NCBI RefSeq assembly: GCF_028554725.1
Contig: NC_071671.1
Location: forward strand, 12,560,001 to 12,624,000
Length of the DNA stretch: 64,000 bases
Source of the DNA: Zeugodacus cucurbitae
Lineage: Eukaryota; Arthropoda; Insecta; Diptera; Tephritidae
Direction: 5' to 3'
The position numbers and the translations under genes were made by a program. The notes below the pieces were generated by a model, which saw only the letters and a list, made by a program, of their open reading frames with translations, did no database searches and was not told where the DNA came from. Below, piece after piece: positions 45,779 through 58,307 of this stretch (positions are counted from its first letter, which is position 1; each line of letters begins with the position of its first letter).

Positions 45779-48049
45779 CAATAAACACAGCATATATATT
45801 GTACTTTATATTATGCAATCCACTTAATCGTTAAAGATGTCTAAATTATCCGGTGCATAATTTATGGCTCTGGACAATTTTTAAACATATGTCTAACTTC
45901 AAAATCGTTAAAATAAATTACAAAATCTATTAAAAATATATATTTAGAGGGATATACGCCTTGATAATTATTATTATTATTATTTCATGTATGATTTAGT
46001 AGCCAATATAGACTGAAATAGCAGTAGGAATATTAATAATATCTTAAAGACCTTGCAATTATTAACATGTATATGTTCCGTCCAACACAGTAATATAGCT
46101 GAAAACACTTCCCCAACTTTTAACGTGGAATCAATAATATTAAATAAATCCTTAAAAACTATTTTTTTTTTATTGAGAAACTGATTAAAAAGAATTTAGT
46201 TTCAATGACCTTATTTCTTCAGTTAATTTCTTTTGTAAAAATTGTCAAAATATTTATCTTTAAAGTGAGATGAAATTCCGCGCTTATGTATTTAATATTA
46301 CGAACATATTTTCTGTTTTACAAATGATTTAAAAATATATATAAACGTATTATAAAAACCTATATGTATATACATGGTTATATTGATTTTCTATACATTT
46401 CTATAACTGACTTTTGCATGCTGAACAGATATTCATATATCTGAATGTGCAATATAATGATATTTTTTGTCAATCCTACATCCAATTGTTGCCTTTGTCC
46501 AATAATTTGCCTTTGTAATTATATTCAAGATTTATTACAAATAGTTACTTATACGACCTGTCCACCAACCAATGGCATACTCCTCAACATCTGATATTAC
46601 TCATACGCCATGTTGCACCTAATCAGATTTAGTAATACGAGTATTAGCTCAATACATATTATTGAGGAAGTTCTTGCAAGACACTAAATGAAACCTAATG
46701 ACTACTTATAGCATTGTACAGTGTATATTTGTGTGTATTATCGAGACAGTTACAGAGCTTCTTATAACAAAGTCAAATTAATTTTTAATTGTTATTACTC
46801 CATATATGATATTTGAAAGAGGTAATAGCATGGTGAGCATGTCACCGCCCTCTTAAAGATGTAATTTCATATCTTACAAAGCATTTGATCAATTTTAATT
46901 AGATTTGGTCCATATTAGTCTCATCATATGCTCTTAGCACAATTTTAGAGAGTGAGTTATTGTACTAACAGGGCACATTTTTGATTTAAAGCCTTTTTGT
47001 GTGTAGCGGTTTCGAATAAATATTTGAGAATATGAATTCACACTCTTAGTTCTAGTAGCAAAACAGATAAAAATCATGAAATACGCGAGGTAGCTACTGA
47101 ATAAAGATTTTATATCAATAAATTGTCTATATTTAACATTTATTTGAAATTCATAATTTTCCTGAAAATATAAATATAAATTCTATTATTATAAATTAAG
47201 GTCAATGAAAAGTAAAAATACAATTAATTACTCAAACAAAGCACAGATTTTATATACAGTTATATATACATATGCTTGTATTATATATCTAATAATATCT
47301 CCGATTTAAAATAGCTTTTGAACTCAATGTGCAGATTCATATTTCATGCAAAATGAAAAATAAAAAACCTCATTCTATGTTGAACAGTTGAAAGGCAAAC
47401 AAAAATATGTCTAACCATTAATTATGTGCTACAATGGACGACAGAAATGGGAGAAAAAATCGCCATTGGGCAGTCGATAAAGGCGAATCCAATGTCATGG
47501 CTAACATTTCGTGTATTTCGTAGAACCAAATTGCTTTCCATAAATAAATACAAATACAATACAAGCGTTAAAACACACACACACATACTCATATGTGTAC
47601 GTGAATACAAAAAATTTAACCAAATATGTACGCAAATGTTGACCCAACTCAGGACAAAGGCAAAAGTAGGCGTGAATTACTGAAGCAAGCATTGGTCAGA
47701 AGCCAAAAGCCAAGCGCTCAGACTTGGGCGGGCGCGGCGGTACACAAGTCAAAGGATCGCATTTCCACTCAAATGCATGTCATTTTCAAACAAAATAAAT
47801 CACTCAAAAGCACATTAATTTTGCGCAAATTTTCCAAGGGTCAAAAGGAATTGGCAATGCAATTTGCCGCACCAATTTGTAGAGGTTAACAAAAAAATTG
47901 GCAAATACGTTTTATTTTTCTCGTACGAAATTGCCATATAGCTTAAGATAAGCGTAAAAATTTGTGCTAAGTATAAGAAATTTATGCATTTAGTTTAATT
48001 AAGAGATCTAGCTTAATATCCGATATACTCGTAACTGGACTAAAATCAA
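45779..48049. other. AT-rich intergenic sequence with one less AT-rich patch
   Basis: Mostly very AT-rich and featureless, with an (ATT)n run near 45970. At 47420-47890 the composition is more balanced and an 87-codon + frame (47626-47889, Lys-rich, MYANVDPTQDKGKSRRELLK) is open. I see no domain, splice support or homology for it. Confidence 0.4.
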
Positions 48050-48900
48050 CATCTAGACCTGAAATTTGTCATCGTCCACGCTTCAGCGCCATACATCAGG
48101 ACGGGAATAATAATCGACTACTAGAGTTTGATTTTGGTTCGTCGAGAGAGGACTTTACTTTTCAATTGCCTACTCATTACAAAGTAGCACCTATTGGCAA
48201 GAGTGATTCTGCGTTGGATTTCCAGGCTGACATTGTTATTGCTGTTAATGCTGGTTCCCAGGTAGACGAAACTATCTACAACTTCAAAGTTATGAATGTC
48301 AACAGTGACGTGGGAGACAAGACGAGAGTGCGTTGAATGTGCGTTTCTTGACAGGAGATATTTCGTCTTGTCCTCATTCACCACCAGACCCATGCGCTTC
48401 GCATCCTTATCAAGTCTGGAAAAGGCAGAACAAACGGCGCCGTTGTTGCAGTAAAAGATTGTACCTTCTCTATTTAGCTCTGCAGCTAATATGATTTTTT
48501 CCAGTAATAGATTGAAGAAGTCGCACGATAGTGAGTCACCCTGTCTGAAGCCTCGTTTGGTATCGAACAGCTCGAAGAGATCCTTCCCGATCCTGACGGA
48601 GCTTTTGGTTTTGCTCAACGTCAGCTTACATAACCGTATTAGTTTCGTAGGGATACCAAATTCCGACATCGCGGCATAGAGGCAGATCCTTTGCATGCTA
48701 TTGAAGACAGCTTTGAAATCGATGATAAGGTGATGAGTGTCGATTCTTCTCTCTCGGGTGTTGTACTTTCACTGCCATTCAGTAGGTCGGAAAAGTGCTC
48801 CCTCCACAACCTCAATATGCTCTGGATATCCGTTACCAGATTACTTCCTCGGTCCCTACATCTTGAAACCTTCTGTAAATCGGCTCATCCTTTTATAAAA
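48050..48900 (-). pseudogene. RTE-like LINE reverse transcriptase, internally deleted (copy 3)
   Basis: The minus strand reads VTDIQSILRLWREHFSDLLN then ESTTP near 48750, then jumps directly to the DTHHLIIDFKA region, so about 0.5 kb present in copy 1 is missing. It continues RICLYAAMSEFGIPTKLIRL, KRGFRQGDSLSCDFFNLLLE, KRMGLVVNEDKTKYLL, FVYLGTSINS and RRTKIKL. The YADD catalytic motif between LLLEKIILAAELN and KRMGL is deleted and replaced by about 20 unrelated residues. The 191-codon frame is thus open yet catalytically dead. Confidence 0.85.
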
Positions 48901-49398
48901 TTTCGGCCAGCTTTTCAAGCTTTTCATGCTCACACATTTCGGCCTCTTTCTTTTTACGCCTGCAAATGCGTAATTATTATATATTGAAAAGTGAACGAAT
49001 TAGATGAACTTCAAAATTGTGGAACATAAGAAGTAGGCGTGGCTGTGGACCGATATTGCACATTTTCAAACTGTGCTGTTGGATGCCAAGGAAATGTTAC
49101 GAACCGAATTTTGTCGAAATTTAATTGAATAAACCAATAATTTGCCGAAAATACTTTCGCTATTTTTGAATAACCGATATGCAGTGTTGATTTGAATATA
49201 TTGATTACTCATACGCCCTGTCGAACCTAGTAGATAGAGCACATATGCTACATAGTAAGTAAATCGAATTTTTTGTTGACTTCAAATGCTTTTTGACCAA
49301 CAAATATTATTAATAAAATATTCACGCTTAAGTATTGCCAAATTATATATAAATGGTTCTTCGTGCACCAATTATGATGACAGACCTTAGCAACTTTC

Positions 49399-49431
<33 letters not shown>

Positions 49432-49764
49432 CTTATATGTGTGTGCGTGTATAAACTCAAAAACTTCTACTACACTTCCGCAAGTTTTCAATCAACTTTT
49501 ATGGTTTCACATTTTCCGCATTTTTTCGTCTACTAAAAGTCTTCTTAATGTTGTGCTTCATATTCATATTCCTGCCTAGTGCATTGGCATCATTAAACGC
49601 TTCATTCACATTCAATGAGCTTGAAAAGATTGAATTGCTTTTGGCTGCCCATAAAAAAACAATGGTGTGGAGAAAGTAGCTGGATTTCTCGGATATTAAA
49701 AATCAATGTTGGCATTGTGCGAAACTATCGATAGCTGAATTCGTTCGAATATCTATATATATAT
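48901..49764. other. Intergenic sequence
   Basis: AT-rich, with a short stretch at 49010-49090 (GTAGGCGTGGCTGTGGACCG) that recalls the interior of the 49-bp-TIR family but is too short to delimit. Tandem TATAATA runs at about 49400-49430. No gene. Confidence 0.4.
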
Positions 49765-50660
49765 ATAACGGTTGTTTTTAACACCCAAAACTAAACGAGT
49801 TAGATATAGGGTTATATATACCAAAGTGATCAGGGTGAAGAGTGGAGTTCAAATCCGAATGTCTGTCTGTCCGTCCGTCCGTCCGTCCGTCTGTGCAAGC
49901 TGTAGCTTGAGTAAAAATTAAGATATCTTGATGAAATGAATGAGCAAAATCGGACCACTGCCACGCCCACAAAATGGCGAAAACCGAAAACACATAAAGT
50001 GTCATAACTAAGCCATAAATAAAGCTATGGAAATAAAATTTGGTACGAAGGATCGCTCTATGAAGGGGCATATTTGGATGAAATTTTTTTGGGGAAGTAG
50101 GCGTGGCCCCGCCCTTACTAAGTTTTTTGTACATATCTCGCAAACCAATAGAGCTATATAAACCAAACTTTCTGCAGTCTTTTTTTTTTAGTCACTTCTT
50201 AATACAGTCCAAAAATGAAAGAAATCGGATCATAACCACGCCCACCTCCCATACAAAGGTTAGGTTAAAAATTACTAAAAGTGGGTTAACTCATTAACGA
50301 AAAACGTCAGAAATACTAAATTTCACATAAGAAATGGCAGATGGAAGCTGTACTCAGATTGGAAAATGGGGGATGCGCCGCCCACTTATGGGTCAAAAAC
50401 CATATCTCAGGAACTACTTGACCGATTTCAATGAAACCTGGTTTGTAATAGTTTCCTTACATCCCAATGATATGTTGTGAAAATAGGCCAAATCGCTTCA
50501 CGACCACGCCTACTTCCTATAAACCAGAACTTTGAAGACGATCTGAACCGTTTACTTTACAATATATAAATAAGCACTAGTGAAGATATCGGTGCAGAAC
50601 TTTGCATAAATACTATGCTGTCAATATGAGTTCGTAGTCACGTTATCCTCTGAGTAGTGC
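49765..50660 (+). mobile_element. Truncated relative of the 49-bp-TIR element
   Basis: Same order of words as 22060-23000 of the complete copy (ACGAGTTAGATATAGGG, CTGTCTGTCCGTCCGTCCGT, CACTGCCACGCCCACAAAAT, AACCACGCCCACCTCCCATA) and closest to the inverted copy at 23540-24427. Both terminal inverted repeats are absent. At the place of the long G run in 22439-22454 this copy has only GGGG. Confidence 0.75.
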
Positions 50661-53301
50661 CTTTTGGGGCGTGGCACTGTCCGGCACTGTTTGAAACTAA
50701 TTGTTCACAAACGGCATGGAAGGAGAAACTTTCCACACGCGGTCCCAAAATGCTCAATCTCAAATCTTAATAACTGTAAATTATGAGGTTATAAAAGCCG
50801 CAACAAATTGGTGCGAAACGCGCTTAAATAGGTCCAAGTTTTTTAATTCCAAAACGGTTCCTTGGTTAAATGAAAAAAAAACTCACTTAAATTTTGTTTG
50901 ACACGTCAGCGCATTTTCAACACTATAATCTACCACAACATCAAAATAACATTATTGCCAACACCAGTGACATCATCAACACCAATGCACACACACATAA
51001 ACAGATACACACCAGCCGACATCTAAAACACACCTTCGGCCGCAGCGCTTAGCCACTAGGCCGCAATTATTGCATTTGTGGTTAGTAGGACAAACAAAAT
51101 TTTCACAGCTTTGGAATTTTACAAGGCGCAACAGCAACAATGGTAGCCATTCGCTGTATATTTTAGTATGTATGTGTGTGTGTGTTTGTTGAGGACACAT
51201 TATAAAGGCTGCAATTGACGCTGCAGGCGAGTAAAAGTCGCCGCGACCATACACACGCTATTCATGTCAGCAACAGCGGTTACTACAACAACAACAATAG
51301 CAACAAATAGCGGAGTTCCTCTGCTGCTGTGGCAGTCAGTGACGAACGGGGCCAACTTTGAGGAGTGACCGCAAATGCAAATGTCATACGAGCGCACGGT
51401 AACTGACCCTTAATGACATTACGCAAACAAACGGTAAATGCAAACGCGGCGAAGGACAAAGAGAATGCGCGAGAGTTGTGATACTGTTGGTTTTTTTTTT
51501 TTGGGTAGCGGCGATAGTTTTCGCATTGTCGCTACTCTTTCAGTACTCCTGAAACGCGGAGCATGTAAGTATACTAACTAGTAAAGTATATATACCACGG
51601 TACTACAAAGGAAGCTTATAGAAACACTATATTTACATGAGCTTTATTTCGAGTTACATTTAAAGACGACAAATTAGAAGGCATAATCGACTGCCGGGGT
51701 GACTTGATTTGTAACAAAATAAGTCATGTTAAGCTCTTCCATAGTATATTTGAGTTGTCGGGTTCTTTTAAGACTGGTCCTCAGAGGTCTGCTTTTTAAT
51801 CCTAATGATGTTAGACACGATCGCTTTCTTCTTCGATGTCTGACGGTCCAGCTTTGGTTCTGGCTCTAAAGCTTTCGAATGAAATGAAATTCTATTTTGA
51901 CTCTAAAAGCCAAGCCCTTGATTTCACTAGTAGCGATAGGTTTTTAGAAGCATCCCAGATAAGAGCGTGAGAGCCCTGTGATTCCTAGTGGAAACATTCA
52001 AGTGGAAAAAGTCTGACAACCCTTCGAAGACGGCTTATATCTCCAAACTCCTTCAAATTTCTTAACACAGTTATTCAAAAACGTTGTATTGGGAACTAGG
52101 CTGAAGAATATTCTTACAAATCTTTTTTTTCAAAAAGTTTATTAAACGATCGCCGTTTTTTGTCTTCCTCTTTTAATGGCCTCTGCAGTTAAAAAAAATT
52201 ATCGTGATGCTATTTTAGCCTTAAACAACAACACCTACAATGTTCCATTATTACTATGGCAATGCATCGAGCGCTCCATAGCTGCGTTATATAATGACCC
52301 AATTAAGTATACACATATATATATATACGATGCCTATATAAATACAGGTGCACGATATCAGCGCCTCCTCGCCATATAACGCCCATTGAAGCAATTGAAT
52401 TGCGTTTCGCATTTTGTGGTCTCCCCGGACCAAGCACACTTTACTTTCAATTAGTACAAAACAGCCAAGAGGCAAACGCAAGTGCAACCGAAAGCGATAA
52501 CCGTTAATGCGGTGTGTGGGATCGCGGTGTGGTTTAGAATGCATAGCTTGTGCAGGGGTATGGATATCTGGTGTTTATTGTATTAACTTTATGCCAACGG
52601 CAAATGCAACAGCTCTGGCGGTATAGTCTGAATAGCAGCAACAACATCAGGGAGCTCAACAGTGGGAGCTGCTTAGCGCAGTTAAGCTATAGGCCAAGGG
52701 TTGCCATAAGACTGAAAATTGATTGCTGTGATAAGATGAGTAGGTCAAACATACTGGAAAAGGCTTTTTTCCACATAAAGCTCACATAGTTGACATGATT
52801 AATGCTGTATGTAGTCACGCAGGTAACGAACCTTATAGGAAGAATGACGTAAGCATTTATTTAGACTGTCCGGCGACAATCTTATATTCGAAATCGATGA
52901 CATTTGTCAAAGGAGAGAAACAGTCTTCAATAGCAGATATCGTTAGATAAATAGCGCTGTTCTTCAATTGAATGTTATTCGAACATTTAACGCTAATATG
53001 AGCTAACGATGGTCCACCTACAAATTAGGACTCTTACTTAGTGTCCTTTATGTTTTTTGGGTCGCTAAATCCGAATCCGAGGTCTATTTAACCTCATCAG
53101 ATCAGTGTTTTGACAAAACAAAAAAAAAAAAAACAAGTTGGCAGACAGCGTTTTTAAAAATTCATCGGATTCGCTTGAAACTCGCTCGGGGGTTTTCGGG
53201 GTCACGAATTATTAATCCAATGTCAGTTTTTCAAAATCCAAATTGCGGATCCAATGTGGCGGAGAAATTTAAAAACAAATTCGGCCATTTTTAATATTTG
53301 A
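50661..53301. other. Intergenic sequence with a less AT-rich island
   Basis: The patch 50920-51480 has balanced composition, CAACAA runs and an ATGCAAAT octamer near 51375, and could be regulatory. No exon structure is supported. The rest is AT-rich; 53110-53300 may be part of an unidentified repeat. No gene called. Confidence 0.4.
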
Positions 53302-54075
53302 ATTTTTTTTTTTTTTCAATATACATATATTTACTGAATCTGCTCTTTAAAGCCTAACAATAAGTTACAATAAGTTATAAAATCTTAAAACTAATTAAAA
53401 CTAGACAAGCTCAACCAGGTGATTGAGTTGTTTTGGTGAAACGTTGCTCTTTAGTATGCAGGCATATCTCTTCTTTTTAGACGTGATTGATAACGGGATA
53501 GCACTAAAGCATTAGCCAATGGGTTTGGGTGATCACGGAGTTTAGATATATATTTCAATCTACTGTCCTCTACTTCTTTCTTTACCATAGGGATACCAAG
53601 ATCTTTATGGATATTGCGCATGTACCATGGTGAGCACGTGATTGTTCTAAGCATTTTCTCTTTGAACCTTTGTATTATATCGATATTAGTTGCACAGCTC
53701 TGAAAGTTTTCGATGCCGTACCCGCTGGTGGAAGCCGAGGAAGAGGGAGACCTCCACTCCGGTGGAAGGACCAGGTGGAGAAGGACCTGTCTTCACTTGG
53801 TATTACCAATTGGCGCCAAACCGCCAAAAGGAGAGATGCGTGGCGCACTGTTGTGGACTCGGCTATAACCGCGTAAGCGGTTTCTACGCCAGTTAAGAAG
53901 AAGAAGAAGTTGCACAGGTCGTACCCCACAGTTGAAAGCCGTACATCCAAATCGGCTTTATGACCACATGGTATAAAAGCACTTTGTTGTCTAGGCTAAG
54001 TTTAGAGTTTTTATTTATAAGCCAATTTAAATTTGCAGCTCTTATCTTCATGCTAGATATTTTACTAGATATAAT
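53302..54075 (-). pseudogene. Jockey-like LINE ORF2 3' end, split by a younger insertion
   Basis: On the minus strand: ISSMKIRAANLNWLINKNSK, LLYHVVIKPIWMYGFQLWGT, then after the insertion at 53698-53909 the frame resumes ATNIDIIQRFKEKMLRTITC, MVKKEVEDSRLKYISKLRDH, ending YQSRLKRRDMPAY and stop at 53451. This is the post-catalytic region typical of jockey-type reverse transcriptases. A 3' UTR of about 0.13 kb and an A-tail (T run at about 53303-53316 on +) follow. 5'-truncated. Confidence 0.85.
53698..53909 (+). mobile_element. 5'-truncated RTE-like LINE insertion with AAG tail and target duplication (copy 4)
   Basis: Encodes the family C-terminus FDAVPAGGSRGRGRPPLRWK then DQVEKDLSSLGITNWRQTAK and RRDAWRTVVDSAITA with stop, then TTCTACGCCAGTT and (AAG)5. 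It is flanked by TTGCACAG at 53690-53697 and 53910-53917 (GTTGCACAG if the shared G is counted). Removing it and one copy of the duplication restores the jockey-like reading frame across the site, so the insertion is real and younger than its host. Confidence 0.93.
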
Positions 54076-54479
54076 ATAACCTAACGAATAACCTTGGCAA
54101 AGAATATCCAGATGTCCAACAAATATAAAGGAGGGATTTGTCAATTTTTTGCATACATTTTACCACAACGGCCTTAGAAAGCTAAGAATATCCTTCTTCA
54201 GACATTTTTCTTCGTATTTCATGATATTCAAAATCGTAGGACAGTACGATTTCTTTAAAAACAAAGAGTTATATGATAGAATTTGTTATGCAACTAGATT
54301 TATATAAGTATTTCCAACATAAATAAATATTTCAGTTAAAAATAAATCTTTTCATTTTCGATTATGAATTTGAATTTCAAATATGGTATTTGTTAAAAAT
54401 ATTCTTAAAACTAAACGCGATTCAATCGAAACTCGATTTTTTTTTTTGAAATAGTAATAATGATAGAGATACCAAAATG

Positions 54480-55381
54480 TCTTCATTTAATATTTCGATT
54501 TGACTCGATGGCAATGTGCAGAATCATCCTGAAAAATTACGTTGTCCATATAGGAAAAGTGCTCTTCAATTGAAGGGGCCATGTTCTCCAGTAAGAGCTG
54601 TTGGTATTTAATAGAGTTAACATTTCCATCAACTTTCCAGTACCATGATAAGAAAAAAACTCTCCAGATCATTAGGGTCCCCCTGCCTAACGATACTTCT
54701 GACACATGAATTATATAAACGTTCACCAACTATTCTACGAACGTGCGACATATCGTATGAACCGAAGTGGTTAATTTAGGATTTCTCTGAAAATGTGGCT
54801 TTTCTCCAATACTCCTTGGTCCAAATTTTGTGCAATTTAGCCCACTGGAGGAGTTTTTTTTCGCATTTTTACCGAAAAAAATGGTTTTTTGGATGCCCAA
54901 CGGCCAGTTAGTTCGGCTTTTTGGAGGCGCCGTAGTACAATCTATGTTCTGATTTCGGTTCAATTCAGTTTCCGAACTTCGATTCTAATGTCTTCAACGG
55001 TTTTGAATTTGTTCCGAATTCTAATCCGCTTAATATGGTGATCATCCTTGGCAGTAGCACTCTTCGGGCGTCCGGAGCCAGCTTTGCGTTTTATAGACCC
55101 AGTCATTGGATATTTTTGAAGGAAAACACTGCTAGTAGTCTAAATAAACTTTATTTGTTCACAAATTTTGCGTATACTCAAGTTCTGAGATCGCAAAGCC
55201 AAAATTTCCATTTTATTTGCAATGACGTGAACACTCAAGAAAATAAATAAAAGCGTTTTCTTGCATCTAAATAATGTACTTAGTATAATAAATACTTTCT
55301 AGTATATGAGAGTTTGATTTGTTAATACTACATCGTTTTAACGTTACTGCAAGTAAGTGTCCCGTTTTTTTTCCGCTACTG
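54480..55381 (-). pseudogene. Tc1-like transposon remnant, one terminus kept
   Basis: The right end (minus-strand 5' terminus) is CAGTAGCGGAAAAAAAACGG with TA at 55382-55383. The minus strand then reads KAGSGRPKSATAKDDHHIKR (helix-turn-helix/GRPR-like region, near 55050), PKLTTSVHTICRTF, then SLGRGTLMIWRVFF and VIFQDDSAHCHRVKSKY with a catalytic Asp near 54510. Stops interrupt it. The rest of the catalytic domain and the other terminus are missing. It is not the same family as 25351-27115. Confidence 0.75.
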
Positions 55382-55383
55382 TA

Positions 55384-56733
55384 TATTTGGCGTAGGAACC
55401 GCTTAAGCGATTTTAGCCGGTCTTTAAAAAATATTCTATATAAATCATGAAAACATGAAAAATAATAAAAAACAATCGGCATATCCTTAATTATTTTCAA
55501 TTTAAAATGAAATACTATAACTACAGGAAGCTTAGTGTAATTTTTAATATTCTCACGAAATAATGCGTTTAAGGAAATGTTTATGATAATTGAAATTTTT
55601 AAGAAAAATCACAAAGTAGTATAGCCAGATTGCGACATATTTATTATACATTTTATTAGACAAAAATAAATATAATTTTCTTCCCAGAAAAAAATTTATT
55701 AAAATTAAACTTTTGTTCGAATATCGTCTCCATTATAAGCTCATCCATAAAATAGAAATCATAACTAATGCCTGAATATTTTACGATTTTTATGCAGCAA
55801 TTTAAGTGGAAATAAATAAATGAAATACTTGCAAGGTTTTATTTTATAATTTTTACGAAAATTCCGTACTATTTTGTCACACAGAATTCCAATAAGAACT
55901 CGCACAATTTCGGTAAGATTTCAGAATATTTTATTTGAGCTTTATAAACATACAAATTAATATATGTAGAAGCATACTAAAATAAACATACACACACACA
56001 CATCGATAGTTAATAGATTACGATCTGCTTGTTATAAATTACTTTCGTCTGACATTGAATACTCGTACAATAAAAAGTGGAATGCCGCCAAACGACAGGT
56101 GATGCCTGCTATTTAATATTATCAAAACCATAATTCAGTTGTGCGACAGATATATGCTCAGCTATTTATCATAAATACACATATAAATATGCACGCACAC
56201 TTACTAGGGGAGCAACGGAACAACAATAACAACAAAAATGAAAGCGAAAATGTTGCAGCGCAACAAATTGAAGATTACTATGAGTATAGCACGCATACAC
56301 TATCAACTATTCTATGTACTATGCATATGCGCCACAAAGTATGCTAATAATATATGCTATTTGCGCTAGATTGTCAATTCCAACTACTAAAGTAGATAAA
56401 CAAACAGACACCGTACACATTTGTCACTGCATAGTTATATCCTTTTTATTTATATTTCAGGTGTTCAACAACGTTTCAAGTCCTCACAAGTGCTTGCAAT
56501 CTCTATTTGCGTAGGTGTGGCAGCATATGTCGCACCGCCAGCAACAACACTAAATCAAAGCGAAAATAAATTATTGACATTAAAGCAGGCGTTGCATAGA
56601 AAATCAGAGCATGTCAGGAGAAATGTGAAAAGAGAAATTGGAATGCAGAATGCGATATGGGTGGAGCAATAGAAATATAATGAGAGCAAAAAAGCCAAAC
56701 CAAATGTGACCGTAATCAAACATAGACCGGGAT

Positions 56734-56764
<31 letters not shown>

Positions 56765-57117
56765 CTTATGCATATGTATTTATGTATGCAAATGCATGTT
56801 TTTTTTAGCTCAGCAAAGTAGGCAATGATTTTTATTAATTGATAAGCAACGGGCATAGTACGTGCTTACATTATGTACATATTACATATACATATAAGCG
56901 CAGTAATCCCAGCAGTGGATGGAAGAAATTCCTGGCTCAGAGCTAGTGCGAATTAGACGGATTAATGATAGCTTGTGGTATTTTAGAAATAAAGAGGCAG
57001 TTAAATGATTTAATAAATATTTCAAACATTGATATAGAATACTAAAATTAGGATTTTGTATGGTTCAACTAATATGTGTTTGCCCTTCATAGAACTAAGA
57101 TCTCATAACTGTCGCTA
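55384..57117. other. Intergenic sequence with (TG)n
   Basis: AT-rich. A (TG)n microsatellite at 56733-56764. A good acceptor-like sequence (TTTATTTATATTTCAG) ends at 56460 before an 80-codon frame without recognisable domains. No gene called. Confidence 0.4.
56733..56764. repeat. (TG)n microsatellite
   Basis: Sixteen or so TG units, almost pure. Confidence 0.9.
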
Positions 57118-58307
57118 TTAAGGGGTTACATGGGTTTTGTCGGTTAAAAAAGGCCTATTTTCAATATTTTTTTTTCTATGTAAAAATTTATTTATTTAAT
57201 TCAAACTTTTTTCTGTCTTATGCCTAAGTCAGACATATGGTTTCTGTACTGCGATGTATACTACAATAAAAGCTCAAGAAACCATATACCAGCATAGTGA
57301 CACACATGTAGTATTGTATTATGTTTACATCCATCAGCTGATACAAATAAATTCAAGCAAAATATAATTATGAATAACAGGCAGGGAAATTGATCCTGAC
57401 TTAGTTATAACTTCAAGCAATCTTAAAATATAATTGTCCAATATAATTATTACATACATATTACATATTTTTCACATCATTTTTTTTTCAAATTTTGTTT
57501 TTTGATTTCAATTAGTTTTTAATTTAAAGAAGAAGAAGAAGCTTAAAGCTTTCGGTGTGTTCAATGCAATCCATTGTAGTACATTTCACAGCACCACAAA
57601 ATTTCAATAGTTTCTAGAACTCTATTGTAGTACGGAACACCATTTACTTTCAAACAAAACTCGGAAAACCGGTGATACACATATGGTTTCTGAAGCATAC
57701 TACAATATGTACTACATGTCTGTCTCAGGTATTATAGATACATATTTATAAAATATTTTCTGAAATTTTCAAAAAAAAAAAAAATTAAACTCCTCCATTG
57801 TAACGTCATTTCCGGTGACTCCTCGAAAAACTCCTGACAGCATCATCTAAAATGAAAAAAATAAGTGTGTTAGTTAAGACCATAAACTCGTGCTTGAACG
57901 AAGGAAAGACAAAAAATGTAAAAATTTGAATTTTGGCAGACATTTTTCCAAAAATATAAAAATTTCGGTCAAATATGCTTGACATTCTTTTCTTTTTTAA
58001 TAGTTGTAATTGAAAAAAAAACCTTCGTCCAAGCACGAGTAAATTGTATCTCGAACACCTGTGAAAAATTTCATCAAGATCGGTGAGTAGTTTTCGAGAA
58101 CATTTGACAGCCGTTTTGAAAACACGGTTCCGAGAACGGAGGTATAGAAACGCGGTTAAAGTTCTGAGTAACAATAATATCAGACTGGGAGCGCACACCT
58201 TCCAAAGGCTGTATCTCCGAAACTATTATTCGGATCGACTTGAAAATTTAGGAAATTGAAAAAAATCGATTTTTTTTTTAACCCATGAAACCCATGGAAC
58301 CCCTTAA
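57118..58307. mobile_element. TTAA-flanked element, 1.19 kb, carrying a nested MITE
   Basis: The left end reads TTAAGGGGTTACATGGGTTT; the reverse complement of the right end reads TTAAGGGGTTCCATGGGTTT (one difference in 20). TTAA at 57118-57121 and 58304-58307. Subtracting the nested 511-bp MITE and its TTA duplication leaves about 0.68 kb, nearly the size of the 8434-9108 element (675 bp), though the interiors align only in phrases. A 130-codon minus frame (57806-58198) has no known domain. Confidence 0.8.
57221..57731 (+). mobile_element. 0.5-kb MITE with TTA duplication, copy 1 (nested)
   Basis: Ends TGCCTAAGTCAGACAT and (reverse complement of right end) TACCTGAGACAGACAT, flanked by TTA at 57218-57220 and 57732-57734. 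It matches 62062-62569 over its full length in reverse orientation. Subterminal words CATATGGTTTCT occur at both sides. A three-base TTA duplication would suit a PIF/Harbinger-type element; that is an inference. Confidence 0.8.
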
